Below are positions 35,708 to 43,366 of a stretch of 64,000 bases of DNA, piece by piece. Made by a program: the position numbers and the translations under genes. Below the pieces are notes generated by a model. It saw only the letters and a list, made by a program, of their open reading frames with translations. It was not told the origin of the DNA and made no database searches. The stretch comes from Phocicoccus schoeneichii (GTDB lineage: Bacteria > Bacillota > Bacilli > Staphylococcales > Salinicoccaceae). The stretch is from assembly GCF_014635565.1 (NCBI RefSeq), contig NZ_BMDB01000002.1, positions 1-64,000 on the forward strand. Direction: 5' to 3'. Each line of letters opens with the position of its first letter. The stretch's first letter is position 1.

Positions 35708-36616
35708 TTAGAATCGATCATTTTTATCGAGACGATCTTTATCCACTAAAGTATCTTCTTCAACATAACGATCTTTGTTTACTAATGAATCCTCTTCAAC
35801 ATAACCATCTTCTCTATTTCTAGAATTGTTAACATTAACATCACCAGTGTTTTCAATGTCTAATTCTTCTCTTCTTACAGTTTCTTCAACATGTTTATCT
35901 TCCGTGACTCTTTCTTTACCAATAGATACTTCCTCAGTAACTACTGATTTTTTGTCAACATTGATTTGTTCTTCGCTTACTGGAATAGAAAACTCTTCAT
36001 TTTTAAAATCATGATGGCTTGATTCTCTTTCGCCATCAACCGCATGACGTTCGATAACTACTTCTTCATGTTCTACAGGTACGTCAACTGATTCTCTTTC
36101 TTCAACAACGTTTTTAGATACATTCACTTCACCCGTTTGAACTTCATTAGTGTTAACATCTAATTTTTCCTCTGATAGTTCAATTGTACGGTTATCTTCA
36201 TAATTCTCATCTCTATTATAAGCTGATTCATCCACTACACCATCTCTAGTGTAAGTCGCGTCTTGAACATTATCTCGATCATCTTCCACAACTAAAAGTA
36301 CTTTACCCGCATCAATATCAGATCTGTAGTCTACTAAAGGATCTTCATGTCCTCCACGTGGGTAACGATCATATTCATCCTCTACTGTAAATGCGTTAAC
36401 GATTTTATCCCAAAGAGACTCATCTTTGAGACCCTTATCTTCGTCATAGTTTTCAGGAGTTTTCACATTAATACCTGAATTATTTAAATAAGAATCTCTT
36501 GTAGTGACATTAGAGATTAACGTAATATCTTTTGAACTATATCCTTCACTCTGTAAACGTTTAGCGGCTTCTAATGCTTCATCAACAGTATTGTAACTAC
36601 CTTTAACAAAACTCAT
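35708..36616 (-). CDS. General stress protein with YflT and DUF2382 domains
   Basis: A 302-residue soluble acidic protein. Residues 1-100 are a YflT/GSP17M-like domain (MSFVKGSYNTVDEALEAAKR); residues about 155-265 form a DUF2382 (YsnF/AvaK-like) domain with repeated SEEKLDVNTNEVQTGEVNV and SEEQINVDKKSVVTEEVSIG patterns; the tail has near-repeats YVEEDSLVNKDR/YVEEDTLVDKDR. Strong AGGAGG start. A SigB-like promoter is upstream. Biochemical function is unknown. Confidence 0.85.
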   Translation of the reverse strand: MSFVKGSYNTVDEALEAAKRLQSEGYSSKDITLISNVTTRDSYLNNSGINVKTPENYDEDKGLKDESLWDKIVNAFTVEDEYDRYPRGGHEDPLVDYRSDIDAGKVLLVVEDDRDNVQDATYTRDGVVDESAYNRDENYEDNRTIELSEEKLDVNTNEVQTGEVNVSKNVVEERESVDVPVEHEEVVIERHAVDGERESSHHDFKNEEFSIPVSEEQINVDKKSVVTEEVSIGKERVTEDKHVEETVRREELDIENTGDVNVNNSRNREDGYVEEDSLVNKDRYVEEDTLVDKDRLDKNDRF

Positions 36617-36669
36617 TATAAATTGCCTCCTATAAAATCAATGATTTATATTCTGCTTACATGTGATTT

Positions 36670-36694
36670 ATTCCCGATATAACCAATGATAAAC
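36670..36694 (-). promoter_or_regulatory. SigB-like promoter of the YflT/DUF2382 gene
   Basis: On the minus strand GTTTAT (36694-36689), 13-bp spacer, GGGAAT (36675-36670): the same geometry as the box before the CsbD gene at 4.1 kb. The rest of 36695-36836 shows nothing supportable. Confidence 0.55.
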
Positions 36695-36836
36695 ATTTTT
36701 GAAAAATTAATTTTAAAAAAATTATACTTAAGAATCTAAAACTGTCTTTTATAAAGAGTATCTAGGATGCAAACTATATCTCTATTAGGTGTAGAGAATA
36801 ATGTTCTAAAAAGTACTGTTAAATCATGTTAGACCT

Positions 36837-37369
36837 TTAATCTATTACATATTTCTTTCTGTGATGTTTTAGGTACTCGTTCATGAGTTCGGATAATTCA
36901 ATACCATTGTATCCCACCGCGATACTTGTATTCACGTTAATACCAGGTAGTCCTAAGACAACATTGGCTTTTGTCGTTTTTTTGGCAAATGCAGATTGGT
37001 AACGTAGCGTCTGCTCTAGTTTTTTTAATTGAATATTCACAAATTGTTGTCCAGACATTTCAGCATATTGTATCTGACTCACTGCGCTCCATTCAATTAA
37101 CTGTTCTTCCGTCGCAATCATCGATGATTAGTCGTAGAAGCCATTATCAGTAAGAATTAATAACTTATCTCCAGTGCGATACATTTTAAACCATGCAATC
37201 AGGCAAACAATAAAAAAACAAATCCCATTCCACCAATCACAGCATGTAGTATACTCCTGTAAGCCAGACTAGCGTAAAGTATAACTCCATTTAAAAGTAT
37301 AAGCAGAACACACAGTAACATGAGCATCATTGTTTTCTTATTGCTCTTCTTGATTATAATTTCTTCCAT
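36837..37369 (-). pseudogene. STM3941-like membrane protein gene, broken
   Basis: ATG 37369 after GAGGA opens with KKSNKKTMMLMLLCVLLILL and a second hydrophobic segment, shifts frame near 37200 in a T-rich stretch (from FVFLLFA to LIAWFKMYRTGDKLLILTDN), then hits TAA where GFYDQSS would be expected. From the ATG at 37121 the remaining 94 codons (IATEEQLIEWSAVSQIQYAE) are intact. One indel plus one nonsense change relative to the inferred 177-residue protein. Function unknown. Confidence 0.6.
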
Positions 37370-37396
37370 ATGATTTAATCCTCTTTAATTATATAG

Positions 37397-37654
37397 AAGG
37401 TATTAATTAGGTATTAAAATTTATGCTGGTCGGTAGTAACAAATAATTGATTTTTGTCTATAAATTCATCTTTCTAAGTAAATATCGATAAATAAACATT
37501 ATACTTCTAAAGAGAAACAATCATCTCATCAATTGCTTTATTGAATTGAACTAGTGTATGTTCCTTATTGAAAAGAGGTAGACCCATGACTCTATAATTA
37601 TTGTTGAATGTATATTTTTACTATAGCCAGAAATGTGACGACACATTTCTGGAC
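37397..37654. repeat. Long direct repeat, copy A (258 bp)
   Basis: About 95% identical by eye to 41352-41608. It starts with paired GGTATTAA motifs 11 bp apart (37399 and 37410). On the minus strand it contains a 26-codon relic MGLPLFNKEHTLVQFNKAID plus EMIVSL (37587-37507), and it ends with a hairpin CCAGAAATGTG/CACATTTCTGG (37627-37654). Copy B lies just inside the attL of the copper island, so copy A may mark the end of an older related island. Confidence 0.8.
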
Positions 37655-37744
37655 GGACGTTTTAAATAGCCCATATCATATGTATCTTAAACTAAAGTGA
37701 TATAAGGCATAAGTTATATATTATAACCTATACCTTATAGCATA

Positions 37745-38082
37745 TTATTGTGGTTGCCATTCTGTTCAAAAAATTGTGTCTGTGTCATAATTTTCTTCTA
37801 CAATGTCTGGATATATTTTTCTGCACATTCTCTTGAACAATAGTTCTCACAGTTATCTTCCATCATATATCCTTCATTGAATAACTCTCTGCATTCTGGA
37901 TTCTCACAAATTCTAAATCCTAAAGCACTTTCTGAATCATGCTGTAAATCACTTATTTTACTTTCTAATCCATCAAGTAACTCATCTAAATTTACGTTAT
38001 TTTCTTTTGAAAACTGTTTAGCTAAGGCTGTAAATAAATCCTTACTTTTCTGTGATAATTCTTCTACAAATATTTTTCTCAT
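37745..38082 (-). pseudogene. Frameshifted copy of the zinc-ribbon small acidic protein
   Basis: Near-identical to the gene at 23948-24286 through the CENYCSRECAEK cluster. Then one A is missing from an A-run (five instead of six, near 37805), giving the early end YIQTL at 37798. The remaining tail is recognisable in the other frame but also has TGA in place of the tryptophan codon. Two independent lesions suggest real decay. It follows structured repeat copy 3 with the same 68-nt spacing from the -10 box. Confidence 0.85.
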
Positions 38083-38094
38083 GTCTACCAGTCC

Positions 38095-38482
38095 CTTTTT
38101 CTACTACACTCACTGTAATGAAGCAGTAGATATTTTGTTTTGTGACACATATTTAATCTATTCATAGTGAAATGCAAGGGCTAGTTATCCTTATGAGTAT
38201 GCGAGTTAGGATCAACTGTATGCTTACCCTTGCGTTGCGAACGCAGAATAGATTAGTGTCAGTTTCAAAACAAATAACTACTTAGCGAAATGGAGTGTGA
38301 GAAAACGAAACACTTTGCGTTTCATACGACTGAATCTGATCATACAATATGCTGTTTTACAGATATTGATGGCAGATGAAGATGCATAATAAAAAGCACT
38401 CCGTAAGGAGTGCTTGCATCGATGTATTAAGTTAAATAACTATAATTTTTTGACATAGGTCATTTAGCTTTTAAAATTATTA
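38095..38482 (-). repeat. Structured repeat copy 3 (inverted relative to copies 1 and 2)
   Basis: On the minus strand it shows the same order: extended flank shared with copy 1 (38482-38416), terminator hairpin (38414-38397), small hairpin GAAACGC-AAA-GTGTTTC (with a G-T pair), long palindrome 38299-38104, and embedded promoter TTGCAT (38177-38172)-16-TAAATA (38155-38150). Together with the zinc-ribbon copy it forms an inverted pair with the 23.6-24.3 kb unit, about 13.5 kb apart. Confidence 0.85.
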
Positions 38483-38513
38483 TTTTCAATAAATTTATCA
38501 ATGATTCATCCAG

Positions 38514-38775
38514 TTACAACGTTTTATAAATTTCATCTGCAATGAATTTTAATTCTTTTCTCGTAAAATATTGTAAATCGTTACTAAATATAAGATACTC
38601 TGATTCATCAACTGATTTTATAACTTTTGGTGATAATAAACTATCTCTATTTTCCTCAATAAATTTTATTAAGTCACTTACTACATAAGTTGGATATTGT
38701 TCTAAGTCTTGTTTAGTTTCACAAGTTTTGCAAGTTAAAATATAACTTCTTTCATCTTCACTTCTTTTTATTCAT
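38514..38775 (-). pseudogene. Small CxxC protein gene with N-terminal frameshift
   Basis: Removing one A from the A5 run after the start (ATG 38775, AGGAG upstream) would give an 86-residue protein beginning MNKRSEDERSYILTCKTCET and ending IADEIYKTL. As it stands the reading stops after five codons. The start overlaps the stop of the small membrane protein gene. Unknown family. Confidence 0.5.
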
Positions 38776-38923
38776 CTCCTTTTTTATGTTTATGTTCTAT
38801 TAAACCAACTATAGTAACGATAATAATTGCAGTAATAATACCCCAAAATTTATTAAAATCCATTATTAGAGTGATTATAGACATTAATAATAATAATAAA
38901 GCATAAACTCTTAGTTTTTTCAT
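38768..38923 (-). CDS. Small membrane protein, 51 residues
   Basis: Two short hydrophobic segments (VYALLLLLMSIITLI and WGIITAIIIVTIVGLI) with a charged tail (EHKHKKGDE). GGAGG precedes ATG 38923. Its stop overlaps the start of the CxxC gene, so they form a pair. Function unknown. Confidence 0.5.
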   Translation of the reverse strand: MKKLRVYALLLLLMSIITLIMDFNKFWGIITAIIIVTIVGLIEHKHKKGDE

Positions 38924-39462
38924 AATATTCCTCCGAGTAAAATACTTATACCGTTTAAATATACAGAAATTTAAATATTATATTAACGATATTGTAATCG
39001 CTAACAATAAAAAAGTAAAGAAAATTTAATTTTTTATTATCTAGTGAGTGGTGATTGTTATGTAGTAATAAGTTTATTTTTTTATTTAAATAAAGAGTTT
39101 ATTAAACGACTTTTATTACCTAGAAAAAGATTATACAATTAGAGCTTTAGAATTACAGTTATCAAGATGAGTATGATGGGAAAAATAGAGATTAGAAATG
39201 TAGTATTAAAACAGGCTTTTAATACTACATTATAAATTTCAGTATAGTTACTTAATTTAAACATTAACAAATCTTAATATTTGAATTATAAAAATCTTCA
39301 ATAGTTGTTTTCCAAGAATGATTCATAGTATTCCTCAAAAAGAATTTATGATTACTACAATCATAAATTCTTTTTGAGGCAACATTTTATGAATCATAAT
39401 TTTTAAAAAATGTTGTCTATTAAATAATCTTGTAGCGTCTGATTATTTCTTTCTATCGCTAA
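38924..39462. other. Gene-free stretch with two perfect hairpins
   Basis: No supportable gene. It contains a 14-bp perfect inverted repeat (39198-39211 / 39217-39230, 5-nt loop), and a 21-bp perfect inverted repeat (39333-39353 / 39359-39379, 5-nt loop) nested in an outer 10-bp pair (39318-39327 / 39388-39397). Neither is followed by a clean T-run on both sides, so they are not plain terminators. Confidence 0.6.
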
Positions 39463-39609
39463 TTAAAATATAGGTTGAATAGCCGCTTCAATTTCATATT
39501 TTGCAAATAAATCCTTCAAATAATGACAAACTTCTATTTCGTTATCATTAACACTTTGAATTGCCACTAAATCTTTTAAGATATTTATCTTTTCCTGTTG
39601 TGTCAGCAT
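39463..39609 (-). pseudogene. N-terminal fragment of an M20 family peptidase
   Basis: 48 codons with the M20 start pattern (NILKDLVAIQSVNDNEIEVC; HYLKDLFAKYEIEA) ending in TAA where a roughly 400-residue protein should continue. GGAGTGG precedes the ATG. The metal-binding part is absent, so it is inactive. Confidence 0.6.
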
Positions 39610-39820
39610 AGTTGCCACTCCTTATCCATTATTCTTTATACTCAGTATAATTTCAGTAGTATGAGCATTACCAAACATTATCCTAGTCTGGAGCAGAATC
39701 AACTTGATTAACTAAATATTTATTTATAATAAGGAGTTTAATAACTTGATTTTATTACTAACTAGTATTATATTTCAGATATTACTGCTAATTAGTACAA
39801 TTATTAGGAGATGGATAATT

Positions 39821-40729
39821 ATGTTTAAAAATATAACAATTGCTGGCGGCGGTGTGCTAGGTAGTCAAATCGCCTTTCAAACAGCTTATTTCGGTTATGA
39901 AGTGAAACTATACGATATTAACGAAGATGCAGTAAAAGCGGCTGATGAAAAACTTGATAAACTCGTTGCTCGATACACTGAATTTTTCGGAGATCAATCA
40001 AAGGCAGAAAACGCAAGAAAGCGTATCAGTACCACAGCTAACTTAGAAGATGCCTTACAAGATTCTGATTTATTAATAGAAGCGATACCAGAGAAAAAAG
40101 AAATTAAAGCAGATTTCTATACAAATGTTGCAAAAGTGGCACCTGAAAAAACAATATTTGCTTCAAACTCATCAACGATGGTACCAAGTGACTTTGCTGA
40201 ATACACAGGAAGACCTGAGAAATTCTTAGCTTTACACTTTGCGAATGAAGTATGGAAAAATAATACCGGAGAAGTGATGGGCCATGCAGGTACTGATAAG
40301 AAATATGAAGAAGAAGTATTAAAATTTGCTGAATCAATCGGTCTTATCCCACTTCATGTGTTAAAAGAAACACCTGGATACATCCTTAATTCTATATTAG
40401 TACCTTTCTTAGAAGCAGGTAAAAAATTATACGTATCCGGTGTTGCAGATATAGAAACCATCGATAAAACCTGGATGGCTGCAACAGGTATGAGTATGGG
40501 ACCATTTGGTGCTTTAGACGTCATCGGATTAAATACTGACTACCATATCACATTAGCAAATGCTGAGAAAAATAATGATGAATTATTATTAAAATTTGCC
40601 AACTTAATGAAAGAAGAATATATCGATAAAGGAAATCTTGGTGTTTCAACAGGGAAAGGATTCTATACGTACCCTAATCCAAGTTTCAAATCAGAAGACT
40701 TTATTGTACGACAAGGACAAGAAAAATAA
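39821..40729 (+). CDS. 3-hydroxyacyl-CoA dehydrogenase family protein
   Basis: NAD-dependent oxidation of 3-hydroxyacyl-CoA or a similar hydroxy acid. The 302 residues have the Rossmann motif GGGVLGSQIAFQTAYFG at the start, the substrate motif FASNSSTMVPS, LHFANEVWKN, and the C-terminal helical domain (GALDVIGLN). ATG 39821 follows AGGAG. An in-frame TTG at 39746, also with AAGGAG, would add 25 hydrophobic residues (ILLLTSIIFQILLLISTII); I consider the ATG the main start. Confidence 0.85.
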   Translation: MFKNITIAGGGVLGSQIAFQTAYFGYEVKLYDINEDAVKAADEKLDKLVARYTEFFGDQSKAENARKRISTTANLEDALQDSDLLIEAIPEKKEIKADFYTNVAKVAPEKTIFASNSSTMVPSDFAEYTGRPEKFLALHFANEVWKNNTGEVMGHAGTDKKYEEEVLKFAESIGLIPLHVLKETPGYILNSILVPFLEAGKKLYVSGVADIETIDKTWMAATGMSMGPFGALDVIGLNTDYHITLANAEKNNDELLLKFANLMKEEYIDKGNLGVSTGKGFYTYPNPSFKSEDFIVRQGQEK

Positions 40730-40745
40730 TTTATATTAAAAAAAT

Positions 40746-40793
40746 AACACTTCATTATCATGACATTGCATCATGACGATGAAGTGTTTTTTA
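40746..40793 (+). terminator. Rho-independent terminator
   Basis: Stem AACACTTCAT/ATGAAGTGTT with an inner CATGA/TCATG pairing, then six T's. Confidence 0.82.
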
Positions 40794-40811
40794 TCTTTAT
40801 TAAGAATCGAC

Positions 40812-41071
40812 TTAAAGATCAAACATCTTTATCACTTTATTAGGTGGCATTTGTAAAGGCATGTGATAATGGTCGCATCCCTGCCATTCCAGATATTCTT
40901 TAAATTCCTCAAAGGACGCTTCAAAAAATTGTTTAATATCCTTCAATGGATTATCAGATAAGTTCTTTAATGCAATGAGAAACTCAGCCATTTGTGAATC
41001 GTAATAACTTCCAGCAGGAAATTTCTCGTTACAACTAAACTCACGATCAGCAAAAGGATAAGGTAATACAA
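40812..41071 (-). pseudogene. C-terminal fragment of an unrecognised protein
   Basis: About 85 codons read like protein (PYPFADREFSCNEKFPAGSY; GCDHYHMPLQMPPNKV) and end at 40812. The open frame continues to 41267, but there it reads through a perfect terminator hairpin and the rpsI-derived att sequence, so the upstream part is not native. The gene's 5' end is missing. Family not recognised. Confidence 0.45.
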
Positions 41072-41072
41072 A

Positions 41073-41106
41073 AAAGCACTCTTTGGAATAATCCAAAGAG
41101 TGCTTT
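41073..41106 (-). terminator. Perfect 15-bp terminator hairpin left of attL
   Basis: AAAGCACTCTTTGGA/TCCAAAGAGTGCTTT, 4-nt loop, T-run on the minus strand. It lies 80 bp beyond the rpsI tail copy in attL, so it is probably the original terminator of rpsI before the island inserted. Confidence 0.8.
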
Positions 41107-41186
41107 AAACATTTCAGTTGAACACAAATTGCTATACAATTTGCGTACCAAATCTGTAAGCGAACAAGTTCGCAACAGCTTTGGCA

Positions 41187-41247
41187 ATTAACGTTTTGAG
41201 AATTGTGGTGATTTACGTGCTTTCTTAAGACCTGGTTTTTTACGCTC
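41187..41247. repeat. attL: duplicated 3' end of rpsI
   Basis: 61 bp identical to 52865-52925 except one base (T for A just inside the stop codon side). On the minus strand it encodes the last 19 residues of ribosomal protein S9 and its stop. Confidence 0.92.
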
Positions 41248-41351
41248 AAAAATTTTCGATTTTTCATAGTGAATGATATACTTCATTAACATTGATATAT
41301 CAACGTTTCCTACAATTATTAACATCATACTATTTCATGCAGTTTCTATAA

Positions 41352-41608
41352 AAGGTATTAATTAGGTATTAAAATTTATGCTGGTCGGCAGTAAAAAATA
41401 GTTGATTTTTGTCTATAAATTCATCTTTCTAAGTAAATATCGATAAATAAACATTATACTTCTAAAGAGAAGCAATCATCTCTTCAATTGCTTTATTGAA
41501 TTGAACTAGTGTATGTTCCTTATTGAAAAGAGGTAGACCCATGACTTTATAATTATTGTTGAATGTATATTTTTACTATAGCCAGAAATGTGGCGACACA
41601 TTTCTGGA
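41352..41608. repeat. Long direct repeat, copy B, with arm-type motif pair
   Basis: Second copy of the repeat at 37397. It begins with GGTATTAA at 41354 and 41365, the same 11-bp period as the pair at the other island end (52769, 52780), and ends with the CCAGAAATGTG/CACATTTCTGG hairpin. The stretch 41248-41649 has no supportable intact gene. Confidence 0.8.
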
Positions 41609-41649
41609 AAATTATTTTATGCTTAAGTTAAAACTACTCAATATAAAAT

Positions 41650-41841
41650 TTATAATTCCAATTGGTATTTAAAGTTTTTCTTATCCATCGTCAAATAGTC
41701 TTTAGACTTAAAAATAATGTAACTAGCTATACCATTAGAAAAATTGGTAATGAATAAAGTGATTATGATACCTCTTATATTTTCAGTATTTTCGTTATTA
41801 AAACCTCCTAAAACAATCCCAACTATAACAAAAGTATTCAT
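41650..41841 (-). CDS. Possible small membrane protein
   Basis: 63 codons with two hydrophobic stretches (FVIVGIVLGGF; GIIITLFITNFSNGIASYII). The ribosome site is weak and there are no homologous features that I recognise. It may be a fragment; low confidence. Confidence 0.3.
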   Translation of the reverse strand: MNTFVIVGIVLGGFNNENTENIRGIIITLFITNFSNGIASYIIFKSKDYLTMDKKNFKYQLEL

Positions 41842-41897
41842 AGCATACCAGCATTATTTTTATATTTTACTTTACTTTTATCTCTTACATAACAGGA

Positions 41898-42494
41898 ATG
41901 ATTTATAATGAAGTAGAAAATCAAAAATTCAATGCACGCGCAATATTCCACACACTTTTCTTTCTTGTGAGTTTCAGCTTATTCTATATAGCCTTGGGGT
42001 TTGGCACGTTCTTTTTAGGCGGAATATTGATTGAACATGCGAATCTGATCAGACAACTGGGTTCTATCCTTATTATTTTCTTCGGGCTTATCATTACCGG
42101 CGTGCTTAATTTTAATTTCTTGATGAAAGAGAGGAAATTAAAATTTAAAAACAGACCGTCAGGATTTTTAGGTTCAACTTTAATAGGTATGGCTTTTGGC
42201 GCGGGATGGAAGCCATGCAATGGACCGATCATCGGAGCTATTTTCGCAATGAGTGCCAGTGCACCAAACGATGCTTTAATGTTAGTGGTTATTTATTGTC
42301 TGCGCTTTGCAATTCCATTCTTTATATTGAGCTTTTTCGTATCTCGTACACGCTGGATGCTGAAATACTCGAATACGATCATGAAAGTTGGTGGGGTTAT
42401 CATGATATTAATCGGTGTACTTCTGTATTTTGATGGATTGACTCAGATTATCATTTGGCTGCAGCCGTACTTTGGAGATCTTCAAGGCTTCTAA
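41898..42494 (+). pseudogene. CcdA/DsbD-type thiol-reduction membrane protein, N-terminally truncated
   Basis: 198 codons of a CcdA-like protein that carries electrons across the membrane to outside thiol proteins. The second active-site helix is present (AFGAGWKPCNGPIIGA), but the first Cys-Pro helix (SPCVLP type) is replaced by FYFTF before SYITGM, and no ribosome site precedes the ATG. An intact version would fit the downstream CueP, whose cysteines need a reductant. The break lies at the left border of the copper cargo. Confidence 0.7.
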
Positions 42495-42602
42495 TTATGA
42501 ATACATTAAACGATTTATTTATATAACTTTCATAAAAATGACATATTATTATAAAATTTTTTTAAAAATTTTGTTAAAATTAAATATCAAGGAGGAATCT
42601 GG

Positions 42603-43109
42603 ATGAAAAAATATTTAATGCCGGTTTTGATGGGCATAATCTTTATTTTAGCAGGTTGTAGTGATGACTCAGCATCGAACGAATCAAATATTAAAGAAAT
42701 GGTTTCGGAATTAAGCGCTAGTAATATTGTAGAATCAGCATCTATAAATGATAAAACACTTATTGTTAAAGATAGTGGAGATGAGAATGTCTATACTTTG
42801 CCAGACGATGAATTTTTTGTATCTATTGCACCATACATCTCATATACACATCCTTGTGAATTTCATAGCTTAACAGGTTGTCAGGGAGAGCTGATGAATG
42901 AAGAGATGGATGTAAAAATTACAGATGAAGATGGAGAAGTTCACGTTGATGAGAAGTTGACTACCCTTGAGAATGGTTTCTTGGATTTTTGGCTGCCAAG
43001 AGATAAAAATTACTCTTTAGAAATTAATTATGATGGAAAAAAAGTTGAATCTAATTTTTCAACTTTTGAGAATGACAGCACCTGTCTGACAGATTTACAG
43101 CTTAAATAA
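42603..43109 (+). CDS. cueP: CueP-like copper-binding lipoprotein
   Basis: Extracytoplasmic copper-binding protein of 168 residues. The lipobox LAGC is at about residues 17-20 after a hydrophobic signal. The CueP core SYTHPCEFHSLTGCQGEL and the C-terminal STCLTDLQLK supply the three conserved cysteines. In Salmonella CueP binds periplasmic copper and supports survival in macrophages. A perfect AGGAGG start. It precedes copB and follows the truncated ccdA; no terminator is seen in 43110-43280. Confidence 0.85.
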   Translation: MKKYLMPVLMGIIFILAGCSDDSASNESNIKEMVSELSASNIVESASINDKTLIVKDSGDENVYTLPDDEFFVSIAPYISYTHPCEFHSLTGCQGELMNEEMDVKITDEDGEVHVDEKLTTLENGFLDFWLPRDKNYSLEINYDGKKVESNFSTFENDSTCLTDLQLK

Positions 43110-43280
43110 TATTATTAAATGCAGATTACTCAATGCTATTTAGTGTTGTGGAATCTGCATTTTTAATTCAATGTTAAATCTCAGAGTAGCAGTTAATTTA
43201 TCTTTACTTAGTTTTTAAATACATGTAGTGGATAGTTTCTGCACATATATTTTTTATAATAAACTTAGTAAATTAATAGA

Positions 43281-43336
43281 TTGACAAATAACGATTACAG
43301 ATGTAAACTTAAATTAATAAATCGATTACAATTGTA
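43281..43336 (+). promoter_or_regulatory. copB promoter with two CopY operators (cop boxes)
   Basis: TTGACA (43281-43286)-17-TAAACT (43304-43309). Two perfect TACANNTGTA boxes: TACAGATGTA at 43296-43305, overlapping the -10 region, and TACAATTGTA at 43327-43336, 31 bp further. A CopY-type repressor is encoded directly after copB, so copper-relieved repression is expected. A second TATAAT is at 43344-43349. Confidence 0.85.
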
Positions 43337-43366
43337 GTCTTATTATAATGTAGGAGGGGGAAAGAA

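Noticed and set aside
41071-41267. N-terminal half of the minus-strand ORF ending at 40812
   Set aside because: This part reads through a perfect terminator and the rpsI tail copy in a frame other than S9; it is an artefact of fusion, not native coding sequence.
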